A DNA stretch of 64,000 nt from Alphaproteobacteria bacterium (GTDB lineage: Bacteria > Pseudomonadota > Alphaproteobacteria > UBA6615): NCBI GenBank assembly GCA_021774575.1, contig JAJFIX010000006.1, positions 1 to 64,000 of the forward strand, read 5' to 3'. The translations under genes and the position numbers were made by a program. Of the stretch, positions 35,240 to 45,275 are shown piece after piece. Under the pieces are notes generated by a model. That model was not told the DNA's origin, searched no databases, and saw only the letters and a program-made list of their open reading frames with translations. Position 1 is the stretch's first letter. Every line of letters begins with the position of its first letter.

Positions 35240-37183
35240 ATGAGCAAAGTTATCGGTATCGACCTAGGCACGACCAATTCCTGCGTTTCGATTATGGACG
35301 GCGATACGCCTAAAGTAATCGAGAATTCAGAGGGCACCCGGACAACACCGTCTATGGTCGCCTTTACCGAAGGGGACGAAAAACTGGTCGGACAGTCGGC
35401 AAAACGCCAGGCGGTCACCAACCCGGAAAACACCCTTTTTGCCATCAAGCGCCTAATCGGCCGCAGATTTGATGACCCGATGGTCAAAAAAGATGTCGAT
35501 CTCGTTCCTTATGAAATCGTCCAAGCTGAAAATGGTGATGCCTGGATCGGTATCAATGACGAGAAAATCAGCCCGTCGGAAATTAGCGCCTATATTCTGC
35601 AAAAGATGAAAGAGACCGCAGAAGCGCATCTGGGCAATGAGGTCACCCAAGCAGTGATCACGGTCCCCGCCTATTTCAATGACAGTCAGCGCCAAGCAAC
35701 CAAGGACGCCGGCAAAATAGCCGGACTTGAAGTTCTGCGCATTATCAACGAACCAACCGCCGCCGCCCTCGCCTATGGGCTTGAGAAACGCGAAAGCGGT
35801 ATAATCGCCGTCTTCGATCTCGGTGGCGGCACGTTCGACGTCTCGGTGCTGGAAATCGGCGACGGTGTGTTTGAAGTCAAATCGACCAACGGCGATACCT
35901 TCCTCGGTGGCGAAGATTTCGACAGTCGGATCATCAGCTATCTGGCCGACGAGTTCCTAAAAGAGCAAGGCATCGACCTGCGTGAAGACAAGCTCGCTCT
36001 GCAGCGACTGAAAGAGGCCGCTGAAAAGGCCAAAATTGAACTTTCATCGCAGACCCAAACGGAGGTTAACCTGCCGTTTATCACCGCCGATCAAGCGGGC
36101 CCCAAGCATCTCAACATCAAGCTATCCCGGGCCAAGTTAGAAGCGCTGGTCGAGGATCTGATCGCTAGGGCAATCAAGCCATGCGCTGCCGCGCTGAAAG
36201 ATGCCGGCCTCAAGGCCAGCGAAATCAACGAGGTCATTCTCGTTGGCGGCATGACCCGGATGCCTAAAATCGCCGAAGCGGTGCAGGAGTTTTTCGGTCG
36301 CGAGCCCCACAAGGGCGTCAACCCCGATGAAGTCGTTGCCATGGGCGCGGCCATTCAGGCCGGTGTTTTGTCAGGCGAAGTCAAAGACGTACTGCTGCTC
36401 GACGTGACGCCGCTGTCATTGGGCATCGAAACCTTGGGCGGCGTCTTCACCCGCCTCATCGACCGCAATACGACGATCCCGACAAAGAAATCGCAAACCT
36501 TCTCAACGGCAGAAGATAATCAAACTGCCGTTACCATCAGGGTCTTCCAAGGTGAGCGCGAAATGGCCGCCGATAACAAGATCCTCGGTCAATTTGATCT
36601 TGTTGGCATTGCTGCCGCGCCGCGCGGCGTGCCCCAGGTCGAAGTCTCATTTGATATCGACGCCAACGGCATCGTCCATGTCTCAGCAAAGGACAAAGCC
36701 ACCGGCAAGGAACAGCAGATCAAAATTCAGGCGTCCGGCGGGCTTTCGGATGATGATATTGAGCGCATGGTCAATGAAGCCGAAGAGAACGCATCGGCAG
36801 ATGCCGAGCGCCGTGAACTCGTTGAGGCCAGAAACCAAGCCGAAAGCCTGATCCATACGACGGAAAAAACGCTCGCCGAACATGGTGAAAAAATTTCCGC
36901 CGAAGACAAAACTGCAATTGAGGCGGATATCGCCGCGCTGAAAGAAGTCGCCGAGAGTGACGACAAGGCTATCATCGACGAAAAAGTGCAGGCTTTGACC
37001 CAATCTTCCATGAAGCTCGGCGAAGCGATTTACCAAGAAGCCCAGCAAGAGGCCGCCCAGCAGGGTGAAGAGGGCGCCAGCGCAGACGGTGGCGGCGCGC
37101 CCGAAGATGAGGCGACCGTTGTCGATGCTGATTTCGAAGAAGTCGACGACGAAGACGACAAAAACGACCAGAAATCGGCGTAA
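35240..37183 (+). CDS. dnaK: Molecular chaperone DnaK (Hsp70)
   Basis: 647 aa. ATPase domain begins [15 protein letters not shown] (phosphate 1), [28 protein letters not shown] (phosphate 2), [13 protein letters not shown] and the [11 protein letters not shown] end. Substrate domain with [14 protein letters not shown]. The C-terminal lid is Ala/Glu-rich and ends in the acidic [10 protein letters not shown] tail that binds J proteins. The start at 35240 is the family start; 13 upstream codons in frame are not conserved. dnaJ follows after 39 bases with GAGGAGG before its start. Confidence 0.99.
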   Translation: MSKVIGIDLGTTNSCVSIMDGDTPKVIENSEGTRTTPSMVAFTEGDEKLVGQSAKRQAVTNPENTLFAIKRLIGRRFDDPMVKKDVDLVPYEIVQAENGDAWIGINDEKISPSEISAYILQKMKETAEAHLGNEVTQAVITVPAYFNDSQRQATKDAGKIAGLEVLRIINEPTAAALAYGLEKRESGIIAVFDLGGGTFDVSVLEIGDGVFEVKSTNGDTFLGGEDFDSRIISYLADEFLKEQGIDLREDKLALQRLKEAAEKAKIELSSQTQTEVNLPFITADQAGPKHLNIKLSRAKLEALVEDLIARAIKPCAAALKDAGLKASEINEVILVGGMTRMPKIAEAVQEFFGREPHKGVNPDEVVAMGAAIQAGVLSGEVKDVLLLDVTPLSLGIETLGGVFTRLIDRNTTIPTKKSQTFSTAEDNQTAVTIRVFQGEREMAADNKILGQFDLVGIAAAPRGVPQVEVSFDIDANGIVHVSAKDKATGKEQQIKIQASGGLSDDDIERMVNEAEENASADAERRELVEARNQAESLIHTTEKTLAEHGEKISAEDKTAIEADIAALKEVAESDDKAIIDEKVQALTQSSMKLGEAIYQEAQQEAAQQGEEGASADGGGAPEDEATVVDADFEEVDDEDDKNDQKSA

Positions 37184-37222
37184 AGCCCGTACCGACTGAG
37201 TCTCTCGAGGAGGGCGGGCTGA

Positions 37223-38362
37223 ATGGCCAAGCGCGATTACTACGAGGCCCTCGGCGTTAGCCGAGGTGCGGAAGACGGCGATATTAAAAAGTCGTACCGC
37301 AAACTTGCCATGAAGTATCACCCGGACCGAAATCAAGACGATAAGGGTGCCGAGCAAAAGTTCAAAGAGTTGAGCGAGGCCTATGAGGTCCTAAAAGACC
37401 CTGAAAAGAGGGCCGCCTACGACCGGTTCGGCCATGCGGCATTTGAAAGCGGCGGCGCACCCGGCGCTGGCGGCCAAGGCGGCGGCTTCGGGGGTGGATT
37501 TGCCGATATCTTCGATGAAATGTTCGGCGATTTCACCGGCGCTCGGCGGGGCGGCGGTCAGTCGCGCACCCGGGGTAGCGATCTTCGCTACAATCTGGAT
37601 GTCGATATGAGGGATGCCTTCAACGGCAAGCAGGTGAAAATCCGCGTCCCTTCGGCAGTAAATTGCGACGCTTGCAGCGGATCCGGCGCCGAGGGCGGCA
37701 GTCGGCCTGTCACCTGCCCAACTTGCCAAGGCGCCGGTCGGGTTCGGGCGAGCCAAGGCTTTTTTACCGTCGAGCGAACGTGCCACGCCTGCCAGGGTGC
37801 CGGACAAGTCATTGAAAATCCATGCAAAACTTGTTCTGGACAGGGACGGGTCACCAAAGAAAAGACCCTCAGCGTCAATATTCCTGCCGGGGTCGAGGAC
37901 GGCACTCGGATCCGGTTGGCAAGCGAAGGCGAAGCGGGTCTGCGCGATGGGCCAGCAGGCGATCTCTATATCTTTATTTCGATCGCCGCCCACGATTTTT
38001 TCCAGCGCGACGGCGCCAATTTACACGTCCAAGTGCCGGTTGAAATGGCCACGGCGACCCTTGGCGGCAGCATTGACGTACCAACAATCGACGGCAAGCT
38101 GGCCCGGGTAACGGTTCCGGCGGGTACCCAGTCCGACAATCAATTCCGGCTCAAAGGCAAGGGCATGTCGGTGATGCGCTCAAGCTCTCGCGGCGACATG
38201 TTTGTCCATGTTCGGGTTGAAACGCCGATTAATCTAACCAAGGAACAAAAAGAGCAAATGGAGAAATTTGCCGCTGCCGGATCAGCCAAAAAGCCCAATA
38301 GTCCCGAGACGAAGCGGTTTTTCGCCAAGGTCAAGGAAATGTGGGACGACGTTAAGGATTAG
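37223..38362 (+). CDS. dnaJ: Chaperone protein DnaJ
   Basis: 379 aa type I J protein. J domain (about 3-70) with the catalytic KYHPDRN; Gly/Phe-rich linker (about 75-110); four CxxCxGxG zinc repeats at about 145-215 ([32 protein letters not shown]); C-terminal client-binding and dimer domains. Stimulates DnaK ATPase. It is in an operon with dnaK. A short GC stem (AGCCCG with CGGGCT) brackets its Shine-Dalgarno, leaving it in the loop. Confidence 0.99.
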   Translation: MAKRDYYEALGVSRGAEDGDIKKSYRKLAMKYHPDRNQDDKGAEQKFKELSEAYEVLKDPEKRAAYDRFGHAAFESGGAPGAGGQGGGFGGGFADIFDEMFGDFTGARRGGGQSRTRGSDLRYNLDVDMRDAFNGKQVKIRVPSAVNCDACSGSGAEGGSRPVTCPTCQGAGRVRASQGFFTVERTCHACQGAGQVIENPCKTCSGQGRVTKEKTLSVNIPAGVEDGTRIRLASEGEAGLRDGPAGDLYIFISIAAHDFFQRDGANLHVQVPVEMATATLGGSIDVPTIDGKLARVTVPAGTQSDNQFRLKGKGMSVMRSSSRGDMFVHVRVETPINLTKEQKEQMEKFAAAGSAKKPNSPETKRFFAKVKEMWDDVKD

Positions 38363-38409
38363 GCACGGTAATCGCCTGTGGTCATTTTCCCCACCATCAA
38401 GTAACTAGA

Positions 38410-38431
38410 CTCCCAACAATTCTCTTGGGAG
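38410..38431 (+). promoter_or_regulatory. Hairpin enclosing the dapB Shine-Dalgarno
   Basis: Perfect 7-bp stem CTCCCAA / TTGGGAG (38410-38416 with 38425-38431, 8-base loop). The 3' arm contains GGGAG, the dapB ribosome site, 7 bases before the ATG at 38439. The folded RNA would mask it, so dapB translation may be restricted unless dnaJ-dapB ribosomes or heat open the stem. Confidence 0.5.
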
Positions 38432-38438
38432 CACCCGC

Positions 38439-39251
38439 ATGAGCAGCGAATTAAAAATCGGCGTCGTCGGCGTCGGCGGCCGGATGGGCCGGATGAATGT
38501 CGCCGCCATTCACGAAGACACGGCATGTCGGTTGGTAGCGGCAGCAGATGCCCCCGGCTCCGACAGCGTTGGTGCCGATGCCGCAACGCTGGCCAACCTG
38601 CCCGCAGCCGGCGTTATCGTCGGTGACGACCCGCGCGCCGTATTTGCCGCGTCCGACGTGATCATCGATTTCACCGTACCGATTGGGACGCGCGCCCATG
38701 GGGCGCTGGCCGCCGAGATGGGTGTGGCGCTTGTCACCGGAACCACCGGCCTGGCAGATGATGATCGCGATGCGCTGGCCCTGGCTGGACAGTCGGCACC
38801 GATTATGTGGGCGCCAAACATGTCGCTTGGGGTCAATCTTTTACTCGATTTGGTCCGCCAGGCTGCCGAAGCGCTGCCCGATACGGATATCGAAATTGTC
38901 GAAATGCACCACCGGCATAAAGTCGATGCGCCGTCGGGCACAGCCCTGGCACTAGGCCAAGCGGCGGCGGCCGGACGCGGCGTAGATCTCGAACAGGTAC
39001 AAAAATTGTCCCGAGAGGGCATAACCGGTGCCCGGCCAACCGGCGAGATTGGCTTTGCCACATTGCGCGGCGGCGATGTCGCTGGCGAGCATTCAGTCAT
39101 ATTGGCCGCCGATGGCGAACGTATCGAGCTGATCCATCGCGCGACCAACCGGCTGATTTTCGCCCGTGGCGCGGTGCGGGCGGCCAAATGGCTGGCAACA
39201 AAGCCCGCCGGACTTTACACGATGGCCGACGTGCTGGGCCTAAAGGCGTGA
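38439..39251 (+). CDS. dapB: 4-hydroxy-tetrahydrodipicolinate reductase
   Basis: 270 aa. Lysine/meso-diaminopimelate pathway. N-terminal NAD(P) motif GVVGVGGRMGRM (about 8-19), DFTVPIGT, TGTTGL, and the catalytic EMHHRHKVDAPSGTALALG block with the His-His-x-x-Lys signature. The product feeds peptidoglycan crosslinking. It comes after dnaJ (76-base gap) and its stop overlaps the GTG start of nth. Confidence 0.97.
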   Translation: MSSELKIGVVGVGGRMGRMNVAAIHEDTACRLVAAADAPGSDSVGADAATLANLPAAGVIVGDDPRAVFAASDVIIDFTVPIGTRAHGALAAEMGVALVTGTTGLADDDRDALALAGQSAPIMWAPNMSLGVNLLLDLVRQAAEALPDTDIEIVEMHHRHKVDAPSGTALALGQAAAAGRGVDLEQVQKLSREGITGARPTGEIGFATLRGGDVAGEHSVILAADGERIELIHRATNRLIFARGAVRAAKWLATKPAGLYTMADVLGLKA

Positions 39252-39898
39252 CCCGGCAGTTATCTCGGGCCAAAGTAACCGAATTTTTTGCCACCCTCGC
39301 CGCCACCACCCCCGAACCCAAGGGCGAGTTGCAATACGTCAATCATTACACGCTCCTGGTCGCCGTCGTGCTTTCAGCTCAAGCGACCGATATTGGCGTC
39401 AACAAGGCGACAGGACCGCTATTTTCAAAAATTCAGTCGCCGCAGCAAATGCTGAATCTTGGGGAAAAGGAGTTGGTCGGATATATAAAATCTATCGGCC
39501 TTTATCGCACCAAGGCAAAAAATGTCATCGGTCTCAGCCAACTGCTATTGGAGCGACATGGCGGCGAGGTGCCGCGCAGCCGCGACGAGCTGGTTGCACT
39601 ACCTGGCGTCGGGCGCAAAACCGCCAATGTTGTGTTAAATATCGCCTTCGGCGAGCCGACAATCGCCGTCGACACCCATCTCTTTCGGGTGTCCAACAGA
39701 ACCGGCATTGCGCCGGGTTCCACGCCGCTGGCCGTCGAGAAAAAATTGCTTAAGGCGGTGCCCGATGACTTTATGCGGCATGCCCATCACTGGCTCATTC
39801 TGCATGGGCGTTACGTTTGCACGGCGCGCAAACCGAAATGCGACACCTGTGTTGTCCGCCAAATTTGCCGATTTACCGATAAAACCGAAGGCAGATAG
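39248..39898 (+). CDS. nth: Endonuclease III
   Basis: 216 aa DNA glycosylase/AP lyase for oxidised pyrimidines. HhH motif LPGVGRKTANVVLN with the Schiff-base lysine, then VDTHLFRVSNR with the catalytic aspartate. A 4Fe-4S loop at the C-terminus, C-x6-C-x2-C-x5-C (CTARKPKCDTCVVRQIC). The GTG start at 39248 overlaps the dapB TGA (GTGA), indicating coupled translation. The longer frame from 39188 lies inside dapB and is rejected. Confidence 0.96.
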   Translation: MTRQLSRAKVTEFFATLAATTPEPKGELQYVNHYTLLVAVVLSAQATDIGVNKATGPLFSKIQSPQQMLNLGEKELVGYIKSIGLYRTKAKNVIGLSQLLLERHGGEVPRSRDELVALPGVGRKTANVVLNIAFGEPTIAVDTHLFRVSNRTGIAPGSTPLAVEKKLLKAVPDDFMRHAHHWLILHGRYVCTARKPKCDTCVVRQICRFTDKTEGR

Positions 39899-39904
39899 CG
39901 CGCC

Positions 39905-40345
39905 TTAGCCGACCCCGGCAAGATCAGCAAAACAATCCTGTTGGTCGTTTTCGGAGAGGGAGATATTTTGTTCCGGCCCGCGCATCTCCATATGCTCGAC
40001 CCGGTACGGCCCCTCTGCCCCGTCGGTATAGAGAAACATATCGACGATACAGCCAGCCTGACGATACTGCCAAACCTCGGCTGGCTGTTCTTGGCGCACG
40101 AACGAAGGCTCGCCAAATGCCGTGGCAACATCCTCTGTCGACATGCCAATGACTTGGTCAGGCGTGCCGCGCCAGGCGACCGATCGCGCCCGGACAACTG
40201 TTCGCGGCCGAGTTTCCGCCGGCGAAACAAAGAAAGACGTCACGGCATCGGCCCCATCGGAAACAGACCCGCAGGCGGCCAGGGTCAAACAGAAAAAAAC
40301 CGGCGTCAGCGACCGGCACATATATTTTACCAAACAAACGCTCAA
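39905..40345 (-). CDS. SmpA/OmlA-like (BamE-type) lipoprotein
   Basis: 146 aa. Lipoprotein signal with lipobox LAAC (Cys25). The mature part includes WRGTPDQVIGMSTEDVATAFGEPSFVRQEQPAEVWQYR, the pattern of SmpA/OmlA domains (the G.P...R.EG...W.Y signature), followed by a disulfide-capable pair of cysteines. It may assist outer-membrane protein assembly, but short proteins of this fold have diverse jobs. The TTG start at 40345 is supported by GGGGG eight bases upstream; an ATG at 40321 has no such site. It is convergent with nth. Confidence 0.72.
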   Translation of the reverse strand: MSVCLVKYMCRSLTPVFFCLTLAACGSVSDGADAVTSFFVSPAETRPRTVVRARSVAWRGTPDQVIGMSTEDVATAFGEPSFVRQEQPAEVWQYRQAGCIVDMFLYTDGAEGPYRVEHMEMRGPEQNISLSENDQQDCFADLAGVG

Positions 40346-40451
40346 ATTCGTTTCCCCCAGGTTGTGTACGTCAATTCCGAATTAATCGGCACCCAGAGGT
40401 ATCAAGTTTTGGCGAATCTTGTCTAGCACCAGCTTAATTTCGGCAAAGACA

Positions 40452-40493
40452 AATAGAAAACCCGCGCGGGGTATATATCCCCCGCGCGGGTTT
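40452..40493 (-). terminator. Strong hairpin terminator of the bactofilin gene
   Basis: Perfect 14-bp stem AAACCCGCGCGGGG / CCCCGCGCGGGTTT (40458-40471 with 40480-40493, 8-base TATATATC loop). On the minus strand it is followed by TTTTCTATTT. It sits 37 bases after the bactofilin stop and also separates it from the lipoprotein gene. Its symmetry lets it work in both directions. Confidence 0.9.
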
Positions 40494-40529
40494 CCTCCGC
40501 CATGTGACACCCGGTAATATCCCGGTTCT

Positions 40530-41429
40530 CTACCTTTGTGGCAAAGAGCCAAGATCCCCCAGGATCACCCCCCCCGGTTCAACTTCGATCCGAGCATAAC
40601 GAATTTTGCCCGAAACCCGGCCAGTAGCCGAAATCATAAGACGGCCCGTCACCGTCAATTCGCCATCAAATTGCCCATCGATCTGCGCGCATTCGACTTT
40701 CGCAGAGCCGATATAGGCGCCGTTTTCCGTGACTTCCAGCAGACGACCGCCATCAAGCTCGGCTTCCATCCGGCCCTCGACAACCATCGTCCCGCAATTG
40801 GTGATGCGACCGTCCTCGACCCTAATCGCTGCACCAATGTGCAATGTATTCGGATCTCCCTCGACCGCCCGCTCCACCCGGTCAATTTGATGACCTTCAG
40901 GCTGACGATTTACATGTTGGCTATTTGCCGGCGGACGGGAGCTTGCTTGGGTGCGTGCCGGAGTGGCTTCTCTCGGCTGGATTGCCGGCTCAAGAGGTGC
41001 TTCGGGCTCGCGAGCGGTGACCTCAAGGCTTTCCCCAGCGCTGTCATTTACTGGGGCGCCATTTATCAGGGCGCGATCATTTAATAAGGATTGGCGAAGA
41101 TCATTGGCAGCGAGGGCGCCGCGCTTATCGTTTGCCGTGAGCAAAGCCGACATATCCGTTCGATTTTGGTCTGTACGATCCTTGATCACACCAGACTCAA
41201 CCGGTGTCGGTGCACCGAGTTGCTTCGACCGCAGAAATCCGAGCTCGGGCTCACGGGCAACACCGTCGGCAAGTTGATCAGGGACATCTCCGAGGCTGGG
41301 CGCCGCCGTCGCACGCAGAGTGGTGACTTTCGGTTCGTTCAAACGAGTGCGAACGATTGGATCCGACCCGCGCCGCGACCGATCGGCAAAGGGATTAGCC
41401 CTGCGATCAGCAAGTCTCGGTTCTGTCAT
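40530..41429 (-). CDS. Bactofilin-family protein with long disordered N-terminus
   Basis: 299 aa. The C-terminal ~110 residues form the bactofilin beta-helix: repeated hydrophobic strands NTLHIGAAIRVEDGRITNCGTMVVEGRMEA...GAYIGSAKVECAQIDGQFDGELTVTGRLMISATGRVSGKIRYARIEVEPGGVILG. Bactofilins polymerise into cytoskeletal sheets that localise peptidoglycan enzymes. The first ~185 residues are polar, Arg/Pro/Ala-rich and probably disordered, longer than in typical bactofilins. Monocistronic, with a strong terminator. No partner M23 gene is adjacent. Confidence 0.85.
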   Translation of the reverse strand: MTEPRLADRRANPFADRSRRGSDPIVRTRLNEPKVTTLRATAAPSLGDVPDQLADGVAREPELGFLRSKQLGAPTPVESGVIKDRTDQNRTDMSALLTANDKRGALAANDLRQSLLNDRALINGAPVNDSAGESLEVTAREPEAPLEPAIQPREATPARTQASSRPPANSQHVNRQPEGHQIDRVERAVEGDPNTLHIGAAIRVEDGRITNCGTMVVEGRMEAELDGGRLLEVTENGAYIGSAKVECAQIDGQFDGELTVTGRLMISATGRVSGKIRYARIEVEPGGVILGDLGSLPQR

Positions 41430-41780
41430 AAATATCTTCTCCGCCAGCTTATGTTTTCCCGGAGATCTTCGCCCCTCGGGAGATCAACGCCACACCAGGA
41501 TATACGACAACGGACCCATTTATTCTGCCAGGTAACAGCAAAGACACCTTTAAGTTGAGTGTCAATTTGCCGCCAATGGGACCTGATTTGTCGCATCCAC
41601 CCCAAGCGTCTGATCGCAAGGATCATTGCAGTTTTTATCTTGGCACGCAAGTGTTTGTAATTATTTAATTTCTTAGGTGGTTATCCACAGCTTGTTTCTG
41701 ACTCTGTGCAGACTGCAAACGAGTAACTATAGTGCGCGCAGCGACAGACCATAAATTACCTTCACAAAAATGGACGCCTT
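41430..41780. other. 351-base divergent intergenic region with one DnaA box
   Basis: Gene-free region between the divergent bactofilin and adenosine kinase genes. It contains a perfect DnaA box TTATCCACA at 41681-41689, in an AT-rich patch (41650-41690). A single box and no box cluster or replication genes argue against an origin. Otherwise it holds the two promoters. No repeat or RNA was recognised. Confidence 0.6.
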
Positions 41781-42803
41781 ATGACCAATGATACAAGTAG
41801 TGGTATACCTTCGAATGCCACCCACAAAGTTTTGTGCATCGGCAATGCTATTGTCGACATCCTCTGCGAGGTCCCGGAGGCGTCTATCGGCGAGCTTGAA
41901 CTGACCAAGGGCGCGATGACACTAATTGACGATCAGCGGGCCGACGATCTCTATAAAGCGATGGGACCGGCGATCGAGGCTTCGGGTGGGTCGGCGGCCA
42001 ACACGGCCGCGGGAATCGGCTCTCTAGGCGGCAAATGCGCGTTCATCGGCAAAGTTCGGGACGATCAGTTTGGAGAAATTTTCACCCACGATATCCGGGC
42101 CATCGGCGTGGATTTTGACAGCCGCCATGCGGTTGACGGGCCACCGACCGCACGCTGTCTGATTTTCATCACGCCCGACGCACAGCGAACCATGAACACT
42201 TATCTGGGCGCCTGCGTGAATTTGACCCCGGCAGATATTGATCGGGCAGTCGTTGAAGCCGCCGAGGTGACCTATATGGAGGGCTATCTCTGGGATCAGC
42301 AAAGCGCCAAGGAAGCCTTCGTCAAGGCGGCCGAAATCGCTCATGCGGCGGGCCGAAAAGTTTCGCTTACCTTATCGGATTCCTTTTGTGTTGACCGGCA
42401 CAGATCGAGTTTTCGCGACCTCATCCGCAATCATGTCGATATCCTGTTTGCCAATGAAGACGAGGTTGCCTCGCTTTATGAAGTGTCCGAATTCGACGAC
42501 TGTTTCCAGCATGTCAGGGCCGACTGCCATGTCACCGCCCTCACCCGCTCAGAAAAAGGATCGGTGATTGTTTCGGGCGACGAGGTTCATATCGTCGATG
42601 CCGAACCGGTCACCGAGGTGGTCGACACCACTGGCGCCGGCGACCAATACGCCGCCGGGTTTCTTTATGGCTACACCCACGGCAAAGACCTGGTCACCTG
42701 CGCGCGCCTCGGCGGCATCGCTGCGGGCGAAGTCATTGCCCATGTTGGCCCACGACCGCAAGTCAGCCTCATCGACTTAGCCAAACAAAAGCAGATTATC
42801 TAG
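41781..42803 (+). CDS. PfkB-family adenosine kinase
   Basis: 340 aa ribokinase-fold sugar/nucleoside kinase. VLCIGNAIVDILCEV at the N-terminus, GGSAANTAAGIGSLGGKCAFIGKV (substrate lid), and the ATP/anion-hole motif DTTGAGDQYAAGFLYGYTHG near residue 280 with its catalytic aspartate. This subgroup in alphaproteobacteria is usually annotated adenosine kinase. The substrate is inferred from subgroup resemblance, and other PfkB sugars are possible. It ends one base before the convergent SBP gene. Confidence 0.85.
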   Translation: MTNDTSSGIPSNATHKVLCIGNAIVDILCEVPEASIGELELTKGAMTLIDDQRADDLYKAMGPAIEASGGSAANTAAGIGSLGGKCAFIGKVRDDQFGEIFTHDIRAIGVDFDSRHAVDGPPTARCLIFITPDAQRTMNTYLGACVNLTPADIDRAVVEAAEVTYMEGYLWDQQSAKEAFVKAAEIAHAAGRKVSLTLSDSFCVDRHRSSFRDLIRNHVDILFANEDEVASLYEVSEFDDCFQHVRADCHVTALTRSEKGSVIVSGDEVHIVDAEPVTEVVDTTGAGDQYAAGFLYGYTHGKDLVTCARLGGIAAGEVIAHVGPRPQVSLIDLAKQKQII

Positions 42804-42804
42804 C

Positions 42805-44592
42805 TCAATCGGTAACCCAGAATGTTTCCATAACCGGACCATTCGTCGAAATCGTTTCGGGCAGCTTTACCCTCTGCCACCGGGCCATATTAAATCCGGC
42901 CTGGTGGTAGAGCGGTACGACATAGAAATTCCACATCAGCACACGGTCCAGGGCGCGCGCGGCAAAGATTAATTCGGACCGAAAGCGCGCGCCAACCAGG
43001 GCATCGATCAATGTATCGATGGCAGGATCGGCGACCCCGGCAACGTTGCGACTGCCCGGCGCCATGGCGGTCGCCGTCGACCAGTAATTCTGCTGCTCAT
43101 TACCCGGCGATAGGCTGACGCTCCACCGTCGAATGACCATATCGAAATCAAACTCTTCGAGCCGTGTCTGATACTGGGTACTCTCAGCCAGCACGACGGC
43201 AACCTCGATGCCGAGGCGTTCCAGGTTTTCCGCGTATGAGAGCGCCAACCCTTCATTGGCGGTATCGCGCAGCAGGATTTCCAGCGTGAACGGTGCTCCG
43301 GCCGAATTTACCAACTTTCCGTCGGTAAACGTCCAACCCGCTTCGGCCAGCAAAGCCTGTGCAGTTATCAAATTTGCGCGCTGGTCACCCTCATTCTCAA
43401 CGGTCGGCGCGGCCCAGGCAGGGCCGAATACCGCTTCGGGTACTTGACCCCAGAGCGGCGCGAGAAGCTTGAGTTCATAATTCCCCGGTTCCGATGTTGG
43501 CGCGATCGCCGAATTATCAAACATGGAGGCTGTGCGCTGAAATGCCGAATGCAGCAGCACACGATTTACATGCTCAAAATCAAAGGCAAGGATAAACGCC
43601 TCGCGCACCCGACGGTCCTGATAGGCGGGGCGACGCAGGTTAAATGCAAACCCCCGCAAACCCGAGGGCAGACCATGGGAAACGGTTTTTAGTTCGACTT
43701 CGCCGTCGGTCACCGCCGGAAAATCATATTGGGTGGCCCATCGGCCGGCATCGAATTCATAGCGAAAATCGTAATCCCCGGCCTTAAATGCCTCCAGCGC
43801 GACATCGCCATCCCGATAATAATCGTAGCGAATACGCTCGATATTATGATGGCCACGATTGACCGGCAGATCTGTCCCCCAATAATTGGGATCGCGCCGA
43901 TAGGTGATCGACCGGCCCGCATCCAGAGTATCGACCAGATAGGGTCCGCTGGTTACCGGTGGTTCGAGAACCGTCTCGCTGAAATCGTGACTTTCCCAGT
44001 AGGCTTTGGAAAAAATCGGCAGAAAACCAGCGACCAATAGCGGCAATTCCTGGTCCGAGCCATCGGCGAATATGAACCGAACAACCCCCGGCGCCGTTTC
44101 CTCGACCTGCTGAATTTTACCAAATGTCGTGCGGGAATTGGGGCGCCCCTTTTCGACGACGATTTCCCAGCTAAAAATAACATCGGCGACGGTGATCGGC
44201 GTGCCATCGGAAAAATGCGCCCGTCCGTCGAGGGTGAACTCAATCCAGGATCGATCCGGCGCCATCTCCGCCTTTTCGGCGATCAGGCCGTAGAGGGAAA
44301 AGGCCTCGTCCTGGGCCCGCTTCATCAAGGTCTCATACATCAGAGGGCGCGCACCGGCGGCGGCCAAACCCCGCCCGTTCCAAGAGTTGAGCGTATCGAA
44401 GGTGCCGGTTGCCGCCAGGACGATATCGCCACCCTGAGGTGCCTGGGGATCGGCGTAATCAAAATGCGAAAACCCGTCGGAATATTTCAGCTGCCCGTGC
44501 ATGGCAATGCCATGGGCCGGCTCGGCCATTACAGGTGCCGGTAGATACAAAGCACCGGCGGAAAGAGCCACTATGATGAAGGCGCGAAACAT
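42805..44592 (-). CDS. Extracellular solute-binding protein, family 5 (YejA-like)
   Basis: 595 aa periplasmic peptide-binding component of an ABC transporter. Signal peptide at residues about 1-23 (AFIIVALSAGALYLPAPVMA). The mature N-terminus AHGIAMHGQLKYSDGFSHFDYADPQAPQGGDIVLAATGTFDTLN is the YejA/NikA-type opening used for oligopeptides or microcin-type substrates. The start at 44592 has GAGAGGGGACAGG upstream; the longer frame is rejected. No permease (YejB/E) or ATPase (YejF) gene is next to it, so its transporter is encoded elsewhere. Confidence 0.9.
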   Translation of the reverse strand: MFRAFIIVALSAGALYLPAPVMAEPAHGIAMHGQLKYSDGFSHFDYADPQAPQGGDIVLAATGTFDTLNSWNGRGLAAAGARPLMYETLMKRAQDEAFSLYGLIAEKAEMAPDRSWIEFTLDGRAHFSDGTPITVADVIFSWEIVVEKGRPNSRTTFGKIQQVEETAPGVVRFIFADGSDQELPLLVAGFLPIFSKAYWESHDFSETVLEPPVTSGPYLVDTLDAGRSITYRRDPNYWGTDLPVNRGHHNIERIRYDYYRDGDVALEAFKAGDYDFRYEFDAGRWATQYDFPAVTDGEVELKTVSHGLPSGLRGFAFNLRRPAYQDRRVREAFILAFDFEHVNRVLLHSAFQRTASMFDNSAIAPTSEPGNYELKLLAPLWGQVPEAVFGPAWAAPTVENEGDQRANLITAQALLAEAGWTFTDGKLVNSAGAPFTLEILLRDTANEGLALSYAENLERLGIEVAVVLAESTQYQTRLEEFDFDMVIRRWSVSLSPGNEQQNYWSTATAMAPGSRNVAGVADPAIDTLIDALVGARFRSELIFAARALDRVLMWNFYVVPLYHQAGFNMARWQRVKLPETISTNGPVMETFWVTD

Positions 44593-44721
44593 CCTGTCCC
44601 CTCTCTGGAATAAAATTTGCAATTTAGGGTCTATGAAAATACAGCCTTGCGCCGCGCCGGTTCCAGTGACCAGGTTATTTTGTCATACTGAACTAAACCT
44701 AGCCATTCGAGGACACTGCAT

Positions 44722-45270
44722 ATGGCCGACCAAGCTCTCATTATCGTTGATTTTCAAAATGACTATTTCCCCGGCGGCCTCATGGAACTAGACGGCATCG
44801 AGGCGGCAGGCCGAAACGGCAAAGCCATCCTCGATAAATTTCGCGCCGCCGGTGAGCCTATCTTTATAGTTCAGCATTTGTTTGAGTCCGCTGAGGCGCC
44901 GTTTTTCAGGCCCGATACCCAAGGGGCAGAACTGCATTCCGACTTTGCCCCAATTGACGGCGACCGGCTGATCGTCAAGCACAAGGCCAACAGCTTTCAA
45001 AACACCCAATTGCGCCAGGAGTTAGAGGCGCTAGGCATACCTGACGTCGTGATTTGCGGCGCCATGAGCCATATGTGCATCGATGCCACGGTGCGGGCGG
45101 CGGCAGATTTTGGTTTTACCTGCACCGTCGCCCATGACGCCTGCGCAACTTGCGACCAGACGTTTGAAGGCACGCAAACTCCAGCCAAACTGGTACAGGC
45201 TTCGTTTATGGCCGCTCTAGCATTTGGCTATGCCGACATCATTTCGACCGACGCGCTTCTTACCCGATAG
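44722..45270 (+). CDS. Isochorismatase-family cysteine hydrolase
   Basis: 182 aa. Fold and catalytic residues of the nicotinamidase/isochorismatase group: Asp in IIVDFQNDYFPGG, Lys in VKHKANSF, and the nucleophilic Cys in GAMSHMCIDATVRAAADFG, with DACAT after it. Substrate could be nicotinamide or another small amide; the family is broad and the metal-site histidines of true PncA are not clearly all present. Single gene, convergent with the VOC protein. Confidence 0.85.
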   Translation: MADQALIIVDFQNDYFPGGLMELDGIEAAGRNGKAILDKFRAAGEPIFIVQHLFESAEAPFFRPDTQGAELHSDFAPIDGDRLIVKHKANSFQNTQLRQELEALGIPDVVICGAMSHMCIDATVRAAADFGFTCTVAHDACATCDQTFEGTQTPAKLVQASFMAALAFGYADIISTDALLTR

Positions 45271-45275
45271 GCGGG

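Noticed and set aside
41650-41700. Possible replication origin
   Set aside because: Only one perfect DnaA box in an AT-rich patch. There is no box cluster and no dnaA, gidA, parAB or hemE-type neighbours.
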